From an uncultured Arthrobacter sp. (GTDB lineage Bacteria; Actinomycetota; Actinomycetes; Actinomycetales; Micrococcaceae), in assembly GCF_947493765.1 (NCBI RefSeq), contig NZ_CANLSZ010000003.1, forward strand, positions 310,001-374,000: DNA of 64,000 nucleotides, given 5' to 3'. Of this stretch, positions 19,153 through 28,373 are shown piece after piece. The notes under the pieces are model-generated. The model had not been told where the DNA came from, made no database searches, and was given only the letters and a program-made list of their open reading frames with translations. Each line of letters begins with the position of its first letter. The first letter of the stretch is position 1. Position numbers and translations under genes: made by a program.

Positions 19153-19371
19153 ATGACCACTGCAGTAGCAACTCGCGAACTGACGGCACTGGACCGCTGC
19201 GACCGATGCGGCGCCCAGGCATACGTGCGGGCGGTCCTTCAGTCCTCCGGTGGCGAGCTTCTGTTCTGCGGCCATCACGCGCGCGCAGTAGAAGCGAATC
19301 TCAAGCCGATCACCTCGGAGTGGCAGGACGAGACGCAACGACTGCACGAGAAGGTCGTCGTCGCCGATTGA
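19153..19371 (+). CDS. DUF7455 family small protein
   Basis: This 72-aa protein has a two-half cysteine/histidine motif, DRCDRCGAQAYV and LLFCGHHARA, spaced about 20 residues apart. This would bind one zinc ion. The rest is a short charged helix. Family members of this size are common in Actinobacteria and lie next to sigA, as here; function is unknown. ATG 19153 follows a very strong GAGGAGG site at 19141-19147. AT-rich TTATAT (19118-19123) may be the -10. A clear terminator follows 20 bases after the stop, so it is probably a single-gene, well-expressed unit. Confidence 0.85.
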   Translation: MTTAVATRELTALDRCDRCGAQAYVRAVLQSSGGELLFCGHHARAVEANLKPITSEWQDETQRLHEKVVVAD

Positions 19372-19390
19372 GCTCGGCCCCGTAGCACAC

Positions 19391-19420
19391 GAGAGCCCCC
19401 TCCATCCGGAGGGGGCTTTC
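19391..19420 (+). terminator. Rho-independent-type hairpin after DUF7455
   Basis: AGCCCCCTCC-atcc-GGAGGGGGCT forms a perfect 10-bp stem extended by three weaker pairs and followed by TTTC. It lies between the convergent DUF7455 gene and sigA and could serve both directions. Confidence 0.9.
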
Positions 19421-19513
19421 GTCGTCGGGCCTGGATTTCGCTCTGGGCCCGTCGAAGGACCGTCGGAGGTCCGGCGCCGTCCCGAGCACGGGCCGGCGCC
19501 GGAGTGCCGTGGA

Positions 19514-20719
19514 TCAGTCCAGGTAGTCCCTGAGGACCTGGGACCGCGACGGGTGGCGCAGCTTCGACATGGTCTTCGACTCGATCTGACGGATGCGCTC
19601 GCGCGTCACGCCGTAGACCTTCCCTATCTCGTCCAGGGTCTTGGGCTGCCCGTCCGTGAGGCCGAAGCGCATCGCGACCACGCCCGCCTCCCGCTCCGAC
19701 AGCGTGTCGAGCACGGAGTGGAGCTGCTCCTGCAGGAGCGTGAAGCTCACGGCATCGGCCGGGACGACGGCCTCCGAGTCCTCGATCAGATCACCGAACT
19801 CGGAATCGCCGTCCTCACCCAGGGGGGTGTGCAGCGAGATGGGTTCCCGCCCGTACTTCTGCACCTCGACGACCTTCTCGGGCGTCATGTCGAGTTCGAG
19901 CGCGAGCTCCTCGGGCGTCGGCTCGCGGCCGAGGTCCTGGAGCATCTGCCGCTGCACGCGGGCCAGCTTGTTGATGACCTCGACCATGTGGACGGGGATG
20001 CGGATGGTGCGGGCCTGGTCCGCCATGGCGCGGGTGATGGCCTGGCGGATCCACCAGGTGGCATAGGTGGAGAACTTGAAGCCCTTGGTGTAGTCGAACT
20101 TCTCGACGGCGCGGATCAGGCCGAGGTTGCCCTCCTGGATCAGGTCCAGGAACAGCATGCCGCGTCCCGTGTACCGCTTGGCGAGGGAGACCACGAGGCG
20201 GAGGTTGGCCTCGAGGAGGTGGTTCTTGGCACGCTTGCCGTCGTGGATGACGAACTCGAACTCGCGCCTGAGCTTGGGATCCATGTCGGGATCGGCTTTC
20301 ATCTTCGCCTCGGCGAAGAGGCCCGCCTCGATGCGCAGGGCCAGATCCACCTCCTGCTCGGCGTTGAGCAGCGCGACCTTGCCGATCTGCTTCAGGTAGT
20401 CCTTGACGGGGTCCGCCGTCGCTCCGGCGGAGACCACCTGCTGTGCAGGCGCATCGTCGTCGTCGGCGTCCGAGTACACGAAACCGCTCGTGGTGCCCGC
20501 CTCGGCCGTCTCGGCCTTGACGTCCTCCGTCTCGACGACACCGGCCGGTTCCGTCTCCTCGTCCGTCTCGGCCGTTCCCTGCGTGTCGGGGACGGCCACC
20601 TTCGCGGCAGCGGCGGAGGAAGCAGCCTTCGTGGCGGGCTTCTTGGCCGCAACCCGTCGCTTGGTGGTGGTGGTGCCAGCGTCTGTCGACGCCGGCGCTG
20701 CTGTCTTCTTGACCGACAC
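19514..20719 (-). CDS. sigA: Principal RNA polymerase sigma factor (RpoD/SigA)
   Basis: This 401-aa group 1 sigma factor has an alanine/lysine-rich N-terminal extension and an acidic linker (about 1-100), then region 1.2 ([16 protein letters not shown]). Region 2 contains the conserved core-binding and -10 segment ([20 protein letters not shown], then [14 protein letters not shown]). Region 3 follows, and region 4 ends in the helix-turn-helix [20 protein letters not shown]. The lysine/alanine-rich start is typical of actinobacterial principal sigma factors. It directs transcription of most genes here, consistent with the TAnnnT -10 boxes seen. The start is GTG 20719 with GAAAGG upstream. No other gene shares its transcript. 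Confidence 0.96.
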   Translation of the reverse strand: MSVKKTAAPASTDAGTTTTKRRVAAKKPATKAASSAAAAKVAVPDTQGTAETDEETEPAGVVETEDVKAETAEAGTTSGFVYSDADDDDAPAQQVVSAGATADPVKDYLKQIGKVALLNAEQEVDLALRIEAGLFAEAKMKADPDMDPKLRREFEFVIHDGKRAKNHLLEANLRLVVSLAKRYTGRGMLFLDLIQEGNLGLIRAVEKFDYTKGFKFSTYATWWIRQAITRAMADQARTIRIPVHMVEVINKLARVQRQMLQDLGREPTPEELALELDMTPEKVVEVQKYGREPISLHTPLGEDGDSEFGDLIEDSEAVVPADAVSFTLLQEQLHSVLDTLSEREAGVVAMRFGLTDGQPKTLDEIGKVYGVTRERIRQIESKTMSKLRHPSRSQVLRDYLD

Positions 20720-20973
20720 AGAGAACCTTTCGAACGCACGGTGTGTGGCGCCACCAGGGGGACAACACCACTATGACCCTGTCAAATCCGCGCCTGATAC
20801 CAGAGGGGAGCGGCAGGATCAGCTCCTCAGTGGAACCGTTCTGCCGATCCGGCTATTCCCGGGATCCTTCCTGCTCGGAGGAGACGAACCCGGGTCGCAC
20901 AGCCATCGTCTGATGCACGGACCCAACCGGGTCGCAACCCCGATTGTCTCACGTGCGGCTCCCGGCCCGGTAA
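20720..20973. other. 254-base intergenic region upstream of sigA and downstream of DUF4192
   Basis: It holds the sigA upstream region. TTGACA is present on the minus strand at 20780-20785, but no -10 stands at a normal distance. Several short inverted GC-rich segments (cccgggatcc, cccgggtcg) are visible. No small gene or RNA gene was recognised. Confidence 0.4.
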
Positions 20974-22299
20974 TCACGGGCAGCCCTCCCCGAGGCGTCC
21001 TCCTCCCGGGGACCACGCGGTGGAGCGGCTCCGAGCCCAGACCGGTAATCCGCCCCTGCGCAGCAGTTCGTCCAGCAGGCGCGCGAGCCGGTAGCCCGGA
21101 ACGGCCTCCTGCGCGGCGTCGAGGAGGACGGCGGCCCGTGAGCCCCGGCCGCGCGCGTAGTCGAACCAGGCAGCCATGGTCAGGGCGGCAGCGCGGGACT
21201 CCCCCGAGGACACGACGGCGAGCCTTGCCAGGAGGGACGCCATCGCGTCGACCCGCGCCCAGAGGATCGGGCCGGCGTACCGGCCCGCCAGCACCTCGGC
21301 GTACAGGAACTCCGGTCCCGGTCCGCCGGCCGGGGCGGCAGGCGCTGCCCCGGCCGGCGCCGCCGTGCCGACCGCACGCCGTGGCGCGCCGACATCGACC
21401 ACGACGGCGTCGGCGTCGGCGTCGGCGACACCCGGACGAGGCCGCGGTCCCCCGACGAGCAGGCCGCAGGCCCTGGCTCCCGCGAGCGCGGCGGCGGAGC
21501 CGAGGCACGCGCTCACGAGGAGGAAGTCCCGCACGGTGCGGGACTCGATGCTGGCGAGCAGGAAGCCGGTGAGCTGCGCCTCCGTGTCGGTGCGCAGCGG
21601 CTCCGGTCCCCCGACCACGGCATCCCACGCGGCCGAGGTGGCCGCGAACTGCTCGGGCGTGTCCCACCGGCCCTCGCACCGAGAGGCGTAGTGGACCCGG
21701 GCGTCCTCCACGTCGCCAGCTTCCACCGCGACCGGATCCGCCCGGGTCAGCTCCGGCGCTCCGCGCAGCACCGCGGCGGGCGCGGAGGCGTCGAAACTGC
21801 TGCCCGCGAAGACCAGCTCCGCGCCCAGGAGGCTGTGCGTCAGGTCGTCGAGCGGGGCGCCGGGCCAGGGGCAGCAGCGCTCGTCGCGGCAGAAGTAGTC
21901 ACGCCAGTGGGCCGGGGAGGCGAGCCACCCGGCGCGGACGGGCATCCCGGCGGCGGCGAGGACCGCCTCGAGGTGTGCCACCAGCTCGTCGAAGACAGGA
22001 GGCGACAGCCGCGGCCAGGGGTGCCCGGTGTAGACGATCACGAGTGTCGCATCGGCTTCGGTGTCCCCCAGCAGGAAGGACAGGACGCCCTGTACGAATT
22101 CCAGGGGGTCGGCGCCCTCGGCAGGGAGGTCCACCCGGAGCGTGGCACCGAGCCGTCCGTTCGCCGTCGTGAGGACCACGAGACTCTCCTGCGGCGTGAA
22201 GCCGAGAGCGTGCGGTACGTAGACCAGGATGTCCTCGGGCGAGGTGATGGACAGGGTGGGTGGGAGGGGTCTGCCCGGTGCAGGGTGCGGAGAGGTCAT
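20974..22299 (-). CDS. DUF4192 domain-containing protein
   Basis: This 441-aa protein begins with ITSPEDILVYVPHALGFTPQESLVVL, here recognised by its core VPHALGFTPQESLV, the hallmark of DUF4192. The family occurs in Actinobacteria and its function is unknown. A conserved W.DYFCRDERCCPWPG motif near residue 160 contains three closely placed cysteines that could bind a metal. The C-terminal half is helical and alanine rich. I prefer ATG 22299 because AGGGTGG precedes it; a GTG nine bases earlier is possible. There are no membrane segments. The MFS gene lies 77 bases upstream on the same strand. Confidence 0.8.
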   Translation of the reverse strand: MTSPHPAPGRPLPPTLSITSPEDILVYVPHALGFTPQESLVVLTTANGRLGATLRVDLPAEGADPLEFVQGVLSFLLGDTEADATLVIVYTGHPWPRLSPPVFDELVAHLEAVLAAAGMPVRAGWLASPAHWRDYFCRDERCCPWPGAPLDDLTHSLLGAELVFAGSSFDASAPAAVLRGAPELTRADPVAVEAGDVEDARVHYASRCEGRWDTPEQFAATSAAWDAVVGGPEPLRTDTEAQLTGFLLASIESRTVRDFLLVSACLGSAAALAGARACGLLVGGPRPRPGVADADADAVVVDVGAPRRAVGTAAPAGAAPAAPAGGPGPEFLYAEVLAGRYAGPILWARVDAMASLLARLAVVSSGESRAAALTMAAWFDYARGRGSRAAVLLDAAQEAVPGYRLARLLDELLRRGGLPVWARSRSTAWSPGGGRLGEGCP

Positions 22300-22376
22300 G
22301 CCGACCACCCTGCCCGGCCACGCTACGGTGCGCCCCGGGGCGATCTACTATGTGGACAAGGACCGGAGGCCGGTCC

Positions 22377-23726
22377 TCACGCTTCCGGCCCGCTCCTGCG
22401 CCGGGCGGCCTTCTGCTCGCGACGCCGTGCGCGCTCGCGGACGATCACCTCGCGGACCGGCGGCACGACCACGCCCTGCTCGGCCATCCGCCGGCGGACG
22501 CGGCGCCGGATCGTCACGACGTTGACCACGCCCACGGCGAGGACGACGAGTTGCGCCGCCATGGCGATCCTGAACGACGCCAGGGCGTAGAGGTCCCCCT
22601 CCGAGAATCCGCTGCCGAGGAGCAGATCGAGGACCACGCCGATGACCAACATCGACAGCAGCGACGCCAGGAAACCGCCGATGTTGACGATGCCCGTCGC
22701 CGTACCCAGCCGGGCGGCGGCATTGAAGGTGCGGGCGAAGTCGAACGCGATCATGGAGCCCGGGCCGCCGATGGCCAGGGCGATCACGAGCAGGACCAGC
22801 AGCGGCAGCGGGGCAGGTCCGGGCTGGAGCAGGACCGCGAGCCACGCACCCGCGATCAGGGCCGCGATCGCGAGCACCATGGTGGAGCGCCGCAGGGGAT
22901 GGCGCCCCACGTACCGCCCGAGGAACGGCCCGCAGAGGATCCCGACGGCGACGAACAGGGTCATGAGGACAGAGGCAGGTCCCTCGCCCAGCTTCTCCGC
23001 CCGCACCAGGTACGGATAACCCCACATCAGGACGAAGACGGTGCCCGGGAACTGGATGGTGAAGTGCGTCCACAGTCCGAGCCGTGTTCCCGGCTGCCGC
23101 CAGGCCTCGGCGAGCGACGCCCCCGTCTCCCGGAGGGTCTGCACGGAGCGCTCACTGCCGGCCTCCGGTGAGTCGCGGATGGAGATCACGGCGAAGAGGA
23201 CGGCGAGCACGGACAGGGCGGCGGCCCCGAGGAAGGCCGGCTCCCACCCGAAGGTGGAGAGGACCGCGACGAACGGGATCACGGACACGATCTGTCCGAG
23301 TTGCCCGATGATCCCGGTCCACTGGGTGAGGACGGGGATGCGGTGGAACGGGAACCACGCCGGGAGCAGCCGGAGCACACTGATGAAGGTGGTCGCGTCG
23401 CCGGCTCCGACGAGTAGTCGGCCGACGATCCCGGCACCCACCGATTCGGCGAAGGCCAGCTGCACCTGGCCGAGGATCATCAGGATCCCGCCGGCCACGA
23501 TGAGGGTCCTCGGGCCCCACCGGTCCACGAGGACGCCGACGGGCACCTGGAGACCGGCGTAAACCAGCAGCTGCACCACGGTGAAGATGGACAGCTGGGA
23601 CGCCGAGGCCTCGAAACGATCGGTGGCCTGCAACCCGGCGACGCCGAAGGTGGTGCGCTGCGTCACGGCCACCAGGTACGCCGTGACGCCCGCGGCCCAG
23701 ACCAGTAGCGCCCTCGAGGAAGTCAC
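22377..23726 (-). CDS. MFS transporter
   Basis: This 449-aa membrane protein has about twelve hydrophobic segments in two halves separated by a basic/acidic loop (SPEAGSERSVQTLRETG) near residue 205. The loop between TM2 and TM3 reads PVGVLVDRWGPRTLIVAGG, the classic MFS motif A variant (G-x-x-x-D-R-x-G). The C-terminus is strongly basic. The substrate cannot be read from sequence; the layout resembles the nitrate/sugar-phosphate-like or drug exporters equally well. The GTG start at 23726 is preceded by CATAAT exactly six bases upstream, so the gene is probably leaderless. Confidence 0.88.
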   Translation of the reverse strand: MTSSRALLVWAAGVTAYLVAVTQRTTFGVAGLQATDRFEASASQLSIFTVVQLLVYAGLQVPVGVLVDRWGPRTLIVAGGILMILGQVQLAFAESVGAGIVGRLLVGAGDATTFISVLRLLPAWFPFHRIPVLTQWTGIIGQLGQIVSVIPFVAVLSTFGWEPAFLGAAALSVLAVLFAVISIRDSPEAGSERSVQTLRETGASLAEAWRQPGTRLGLWTHFTIQFPGTVFVLMWGYPYLVRAEKLGEGPASVLMTLFVAVGILCGPFLGRYVGRHPLRRSTMVLAIAALIAGAWLAVLLQPGPAPLPLLVLLVIALAIGGPGSMIAFDFARTFNAAARLGTATGIVNIGGFLASLLSMLVIGVVLDLLLGSGFSEGDLYALASFRIAMAAQLVVLAVGVVNVVTIRRRVRRRMAEQGVVVPPVREVIVRERARRREQKAARRRSGPEA

Positions 23727-23732
23727 CCGCCC

Positions 23733-23738
23733 ATTATG
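23733..23738 (-). promoter_or_regulatory. -10 box of leaderless MFS gene
   Basis: CATAAT on the minus strand matches TATAAT in five of six positions and ends six bases before the GTG start at 23726. Confidence 0.5.
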
Positions 23739-23753
23739 GCGCGGCCAGTCCTG

Positions 23754-24770
23754 CTACGGCGTGCGCCCGGTTCCCGGACCGGTGTTCCCGTCGTCCTCGT
23801 GCCGGTCTCCCGCATCGGAGGCGCCGGGGAACTCCGCCTCCCACAGGAGGGTGGATTCCTCCTCCGCCTGCGGGCTCGCCAGGTAGGCCTCGACCGCGGC
23901 ACCGATCTCGTCGGCGCTGGCCAGCTCGCTGTTCTCCTTCACGAGGAGCGACTTGCGGGCGGCGCCGTCGGCGTACTCGTCGTACCGCTGCTCGAGGGAG
24001 GAGACCACGGACTGCACCTCCGTGGAGTTCCCCACCTGTTTGGCGATCTGCCGTTCGACGTCGCGGCCGGTCTCGCGGAGACGGTCCGTGGGCAGCACCA
24101 GTCCTGCCGTGGCACCGAGGTACTCGAGCCCGGCCACCGCTGCCGGCGAGTACTCGGCCTCGGAGAGGTAGTGCGGGACGTGGATCACGTGCCCGACGAC
24201 GTCGTGCCCGCCCTCGATGAGCCGCAGCTCCAGGACGTGCCCGATCGAGGCCTGGAGCTCCGCCGTCGGGCGCCAGGCGTTCATCCCGTCGATGAGATCG
24301 GCGCGGTTGCCGTGCAGGGTCACGCCGATGGGCCGCGTGTGCGGGACGGGCATCGGGATGGCGTGGATCCACGAGACCAGCGGTACGCGGAGATCCTCGA
24401 CGATCCCGACGACGGCGCGGACGAACCGTTCCCACTGCAGATCCGGCTCGGTGCCGGTCAGGAGCAGGAAGGGCTCCCCCAGTCCGTCGTAGAGACGGCG
24501 GATCTCGAGGCGGTGCGGCCTGTAGTCCTCCAGGTGATCCTCCACGAAGGTGATCTTGGGGCGTCGTCCGCGGTAGTCGACCAGCTGATCGGTGTCGAAC
24601 TCGGCCACCAGGTCATGGTCCAGCACGTCGACCAGCTCCTCGCCGACCTGCGCGACGACCTGGCCCGCATCCATGAAGCCGGTCAGGCTGACCAGCAGGG
24701 GCAGCCCGACGGACTCGGGATCGTCGAAGACGTCGGTGTTGATGGTGTACAGCGTTCGTGGGTCCAGCAT
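23754..24770 (-). CDS. PAC2 family protein
   Basis: This 338-aa protein belongs to the PAC2 family (proteasome-assembly-chaperone-like fold). The N-terminal core contains LPLLVSLTGFMDAGQ at about 23-37 and the later WIHAIPMPVPHTRP and GHVIHVPHYLSEAEY. A charged coiled C-terminal region (ERQIAKQVGNSTEVQS, then SLEQRYDEY) follows. Actinobacterial PAC2 proteins are soluble and uncharacterised in most species. ATG 24770 (MLDPRTLYTI) is preceded by GGAAGAG and matches the family start; the open frame upstream to 25397 is not conserved. It is divergent from leucyl aminopeptidase, so both may belong to protein turnover, which is only contextual. Confidence 0.85.
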   Translation of the reverse strand: MLDPRTLYTINTDVFDDPESVGLPLLVSLTGFMDAGQVVAQVGEELVDVLDHDLVAEFDTDQLVDYRGRRPKITFVEDHLEDYRPHRLEIRRLYDGLGEPFLLLTGTEPDLQWERFVRAVVGIVEDLRVPLVSWIHAIPMPVPHTRPIGVTLHGNRADLIDGMNAWRPTAELQASIGHVLELRLIEGGHDVVGHVIHVPHYLSEAEYSPAAVAGLEYLGATAGLVLPTDRLRETGRDVERQIAKQVGNSTEVQSVVSSLEQRYDEYADGAARKSLLVKENSELASADEIGAAVEAYLASPQAEEESTLLWEAEFPGASDAGDRHEDDGNTGPGTGRTP

Positions 24771-25023
24771 GGTTCTCTCTTCCGGTGAAGTCCTGTCCAT
24801 GTCAACACCCGCCCGTCCCGCTTCATTCCGGGGGACGCGCCCTCCCGTGCGTCCGCAGCGGAACCGATCCGGCTCTGCTGCACGGGGCGTCAGGACGCCG
24901 TCCGCGGAACCGTGCAGCACACGGACTACGATCGACGAGGAACGAATCCCGGCCCACCAGAGTCCGGGAAGAACCCTGCTGCAGCACCTGGGCAACCCAT
25001 CCGGATACGAGGAGACAGATTCC

Positions 25024-26571
25024 GTGATCACGACGACCGAACTACACCTGAGCGCTTCGGCGAAGGACCTCAAGAAGATCCCGAGCGACGCGCTCGTGAT
25101 CGCCGTCGCCAAGGGGCCGGACGGACCGGTCCTGCTCGAGAGCCCGCTGCCCGCCAAGGCCGCCCGCGCGCTCGGCGACTCACTCGAGGTCCTCGGGATC
25201 ACGGGCGCCGCCGACGAGGTGCGCCGCCTCCCCGGACTCCCCGAGACCGGGGCCGACTCCCTCGTCCTCTCCGGGGTCGGGCCGCTGGAGGACGGGGGCA
25301 GCCCGAGCACCGAGACCCTGCGCCGCGCGGCCGGTGCCGCCGTCCGGCAGCTCGCCGGTCTCGACACCGTGGTGCTGGCGCTGCCGGCGGACACCACCGA
25401 GGCCGCGACCGCCGTCGCCGAGGGTGCCGCGTTCGGTGCCTACAGCTACGACGGGCACAAGTCGGGCCTCACCCCGGACGGCTCGGTGTCGACCAGGAAG
25501 GACAGGACCGCGGTGAAGAGCGTGGTCGTCCATACACCGATGGCCGCCGAGGCCGCGCTGACGTCCGCCCTGGAGCGTGCCACCGTCCTCGGCAAGAACG
25601 TGAACACCACGCGCTCGCTCGTGAACCAGCCGCCGAGCCACCTCTACCCCGAGACGTTCGCGCAGGCCGCCAAGGAGCTCGCCCGGTCCCTGCCCGTGAA
25701 GGTCACGATCATGGACGAGAAGCGGCTGGAGCGCGACGGCTACGGGGGCATCCTCGGCGTCGGCAAGGGCTCCTCCCGCCCGCCGCGCATGGTCAAGGTG
25801 GAGTACTCCCCCGCGAAGTCCGCCGTCCACCTGGCGCTCGTGGGCAAGGGCATCACCTTCGACTCCGGGGGACTCTCGCTGAAGCCGGCCGCGGGCATGC
25901 AGACCATGAAGCTGGACATGGCCGGCGCCGCCGTCGTCCTCAGCACCCTCCTCGCCGTCGCGGAGCTCGGCCTCCCCGCGAAGATCACCGCGTGGCTCTG
26001 CCTCGCCGAGAACATGCCGTCGGGGACGGCGCAGCGACCCGAGGACGTGCTGTCGATCTACGGGGGACGCACCGTGGAGGTCCTCAACACCGACGCCGAG
26101 GGCCGGCTCGTCCTCGCCGACGGCCTCGCCGCCGCCAGCGAGGAGGCACCGGACGCGATCATCGACATCGCGACGCTGACCGGGGCGCAGATGATCGCCC
26201 TCGGCACGCGGGTCTCCGGCGTGATGGGCGACGACGGCGTCCGCGACGCCGTGAAGGCCGCGGCGGACCGCGCGGGCGAGCAGTTCTGGCCCATGCCGCT
26301 GCCCGAGGAGCTGCGCCCGAGCCTCGAGTCGCAGGTCGCCGACATCGCCAACATCGGTGAGCGCAACGGTGGCATGATGACCGCCGCGGTGTTCCTGCGC
26401 GAATTCGTCGGCCAGGTGGACGGCGAGAAGATCCCGTGGGCGCACCTGGACATCGCCGGGCCGGCGTTCAACGAGGGAGCGGCGTACGGCTACACGCCCA
26501 AGGCCGGGACCGGCGTCGGCGTGCGCACCCTCCTCGCCTATGTCGAGGACGTGCTCGCCCGCAGCGTGTAG
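25024..26571 (+). CDS. pepA: Leucyl aminopeptidase (M17 family)
   Basis: This 515-aa cytosolic hexameric zinc/manganese exopeptidase removes N-terminal leucine and other residues. The N-terminal domain spans about 1-170. The catalytic domain shows VGKGITFDSGGLSLKP (metal ligand lysine and aspartate), TAWLCLAENMPSG and the family signature NTDAEGRLVLAD, so all metal-binding residues are present. GTG 25024 is preceded by GAGGAG at 25009; the frame is open much further upstream but without conserved residues. A GC hairpin follows the stop. TACGAT at 24927-24932 is a possible -10 in the divergent region shared with PAC2. Confidence 0.94.
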   Translation: MITTTELHLSASAKDLKKIPSDALVIAVAKGPDGPVLLESPLPAKAARALGDSLEVLGITGAADEVRRLPGLPETGADSLVLSGVGPLEDGGSPSTETLRRAAGAAVRQLAGLDTVVLALPADTTEAATAVAEGAAFGAYSYDGHKSGLTPDGSVSTRKDRTAVKSVVVHTPMAAEAALTSALERATVLGKNVNTTRSLVNQPPSHLYPETFAQAAKELARSLPVKVTIMDEKRLERDGYGGILGVGKGSSRPPRMVKVEYSPAKSAVHLALVGKGITFDSGGLSLKPAAGMQTMKLDMAGAAVVLSTLLAVAELGLPAKITAWLCLAENMPSGTAQRPEDVLSIYGGRTVEVLNTDAEGRLVLADGLAAASEEAPDAIIDIATLTGAQMIALGTRVSGVMGDDGVRDAVKAAADRAGEQFWPMPLPEELRPSLESQVADIANIGERNGGMMTAAVFLREFVGQVDGEKIPWAHLDIAGPAFNEGAAYGYTPKAGTGVGVRTLLAYVEDVLARSV

Positions 26572-26849
26572 GCGCGACCTCCGTCGATCCGGTCAGGGCG
26601 GGCCCAGCCCGGCCCGCCCTGCCCGCCCTGCTCGGATCGGCGGTACCGACCGTACCGACGGGTGACCCCGGGCACTTCGTCGGGCTGCGGGCGCGGCGGA
26701 CACCCCTCCGGGTGGATGCAGCCTACTTCTGGGGATAGGCTGAAAACGAGAGCCTTCCGAGGACAGGCGACCGCACTGCGACCGCACCCGTCATCGATTC
26801 ATCAACCGACGCGCACCGCGCGTCACCAGAACACGCGAGGAGCGTCCAC
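26572..26849. other. 278-base pepA-lpd intergenic region
   Basis: Apart from the hairpin at 26594-26621 it contains a TAGGCT -10-like box at 26736-26741, which would give lpd an untranslated leader of about 100 bases. A repeated accgaccgtaccgacgg stretch precedes it. No small gene or RNA is evident. Confidence 0.4.
26594..26621 (+). terminator. GC-rich hairpin after pepA
   Basis: CAGGGCGGG and CCCGCCCTG form a 9-bp stem with a 10-base loop 22 bases after the pepA stop. No T-run follows, so termination is likely but not certain. Confidence 0.5.
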
Positions 26850-28232
26850 GTGGCCGAATCGGCATCCGCGAAAGAATTCGACATCCTGGTACTCGGCGGG
26901 GGCAGCGGCGGCTACGCCGCGGCGCTGCGCGCCGTACAGCTGGGCCTCACGGTGGGCCTCATCGAGAAGGGCAAGCTGGGCGGCACGTGCCTCCACAACG
27001 GCTGCATCCCCACGAAGGCGCTGCTCCACTCCGCGGAGATCGCCGACGGCGCCCGGGAGTCGGAGAAGTACGGCGTGAAGGCCACCTTCGACTCCATCGA
27101 CATGGACGCCGTGAACAAGTACAAGGACGGCGTGATCGCCGGCAAGTACCGCGGCCTGCAGGGGCTCATCAAGTCCAGGGGCATCACGGTCATCGAGGGC
27201 TCGGGCAAGCTCGCCTCGCAGACCACCATCGACGTCGAGGGCACCGTCTACACCGGCAAGCACATCATCCTCGCCACGGGATCCTACTCGCGCAGCCTTC
27301 CCGGTCTGGAGATCGGCGGCAAGGTCATCACCTCGGACCAGGCCCTCACCATGGACTTCGTGCCGAAGAAGGCGATCATCCTGGGCGGCGGCGTGATCGG
27401 CTGCGAGTTCGCCTCCGTGTGGAAGTCGTTCGGCGTCGACGTCACCATCATCGAGGCGCTGCCCTCCCTCGTCCCCAACGAGGACGCGTCGATCGTCAAG
27501 GGCTTCGAGCGCGCCTTCAAGAAGCGCGGGATCGCGTTCAACACCGGGACGCGCTTCCAGTCCGTGGAGCAGAACGACGACGGCGTGGTCGTCACGCTGG
27601 AGGACGGCAAGACCTTCGATGCGGATCTCATGCTCGTCGCCGTCGGCCGTGGGCCCCTCACCCAGGACCTCGGGTACGAGGAGGCCGGTCTCACGATGGA
27701 CCGTGGCTTCGTCATCACCGACGAGCGCCTGCACACCGGCGTGGGCAACATCTACGCGGTGGGCGACATCGTCCCCGGCCTGCAGCTCGCGCACCGCGGC
27801 TTCTCGCAGGGCATCTTCGTCGCCGAGGAGATCGGGGGCCTGAAGCCCGTCGTGGTGGCCGACCTCAACATCCCCAAGGTCACCTACAGCGACCCCGAGA
27901 TCGCCTCCGTGGGCTACACGGAGAAGGCCGCGCGGGAGAAGTTCGGCGACGACCGGGTGGAGACGCACGAGTACAACCTCGCCGGCAACGGCAAGAGCAC
28001 GATCATCGGCACGGGCGGCCTCGTCAAACTCGTCCGCGAGAAGGACGGCCCCATCGTCGGGGTGCACATGCTCGGGAGCCGGATGGGCGAACAGATCGGT
28101 GAGGCGCAGCTGATCGTGAACTGGGAGGCCTACCCCGAGGACGTCGCGCCGCTCATCCACGCCCACCCGACGCAGAACGAGGCGCTGGGCGAGGCCCACC
28201 TGGCCCTCGCCGGGAAGCCGCTGCACGGCTGA
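26850..28232 (+). CDS. lpdA: Dihydrolipoyl dehydrogenase (E3)
   Basis: This 460-aa FAD enzyme reoxidises the dihydrolipoyl groups of 2-oxoacid dehydrogenase E2 proteins using NAD+. The FAD-binding loop LVLGGGSGGYAAALRA is at 14-29, the redox-active disulphide is C47/C52 in GGTCLHNGCIPTKAL, the NAD loop is ILGGGVIGCEFASVW near 175, and the catalytic HAHPTQNE is near the C-terminus. It starts at GTG 26850. The E2 gene follows on the same strand after 141 bases with its own -10-like box and ribosome site, so the two form a functional pair and possibly one operon. Confidence 0.96.
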   Translation: MAESASAKEFDILVLGGGSGGYAAALRAVQLGLTVGLIEKGKLGGTCLHNGCIPTKALLHSAEIADGARESEKYGVKATFDSIDMDAVNKYKDGVIAGKYRGLQGLIKSRGITVIEGSGKLASQTTIDVEGTVYTGKHIILATGSYSRSLPGLEIGGKVITSDQALTMDFVPKKAIILGGGVIGCEFASVWKSFGVDVTIIEALPSLVPNEDASIVKGFERAFKKRGIAFNTGTRFQSVEQNDDGVVVTLEDGKTFDADLMLVAVGRGPLTQDLGYEEAGLTMDRGFVITDERLHTGVGNIYAVGDIVPGLQLAHRGFSQGIFVAEEIGGLKPVVVADLNIPKVTYSDPEIASVGYTEKAAREKFGDDRVETHEYNLAGNGKSTIIGTGGLVKLVREKDGPIVGVHMLGSRMGEQIGEAQLIVNWEAYPEDVAPLIHAHPTQNEALGEAHLALAGKPLHG

Positions 28233-28275
28233 GCGGGTCCTCGACGGGCCTGGTCCGTGCCGCGGAGGCGTGGAC

Positions 28276-28281
28276 TAAGCT
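28276..28281 (+). promoter_or_regulatory. Candidate -10 box for the E2 gene
   Basis: TAAGCT lies about 90 bases before the E2 start and fits TAnnnT. No good -35 is seen. Confidence 0.35.
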
Positions 28282-28373
28282 CGACAGCAGAAAATCTCTT
28301 GCACGTCCGGCCGGACGGGCCCAATGCCCTCCGGCCGCCAGGAACGATCTACTTGAGGAGGAACGGGCACACT

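Noticed and set aside
20780-20785. TTGACA as the -35 box of sigA
   Set aside because: No acceptable -10 hexamer lies 16-19 bases downstream on the minus strand, so I did not call a promoter there.
18919-26849. tRNA or small RNA genes in the larger gaps
   Set aside because: The gaps at 18919-19152, 20720-20973, 24771-25023 and 26572-26849 were read on both strands and show no cloverleaf with a T-loop GTTCRA and CCA-like end.
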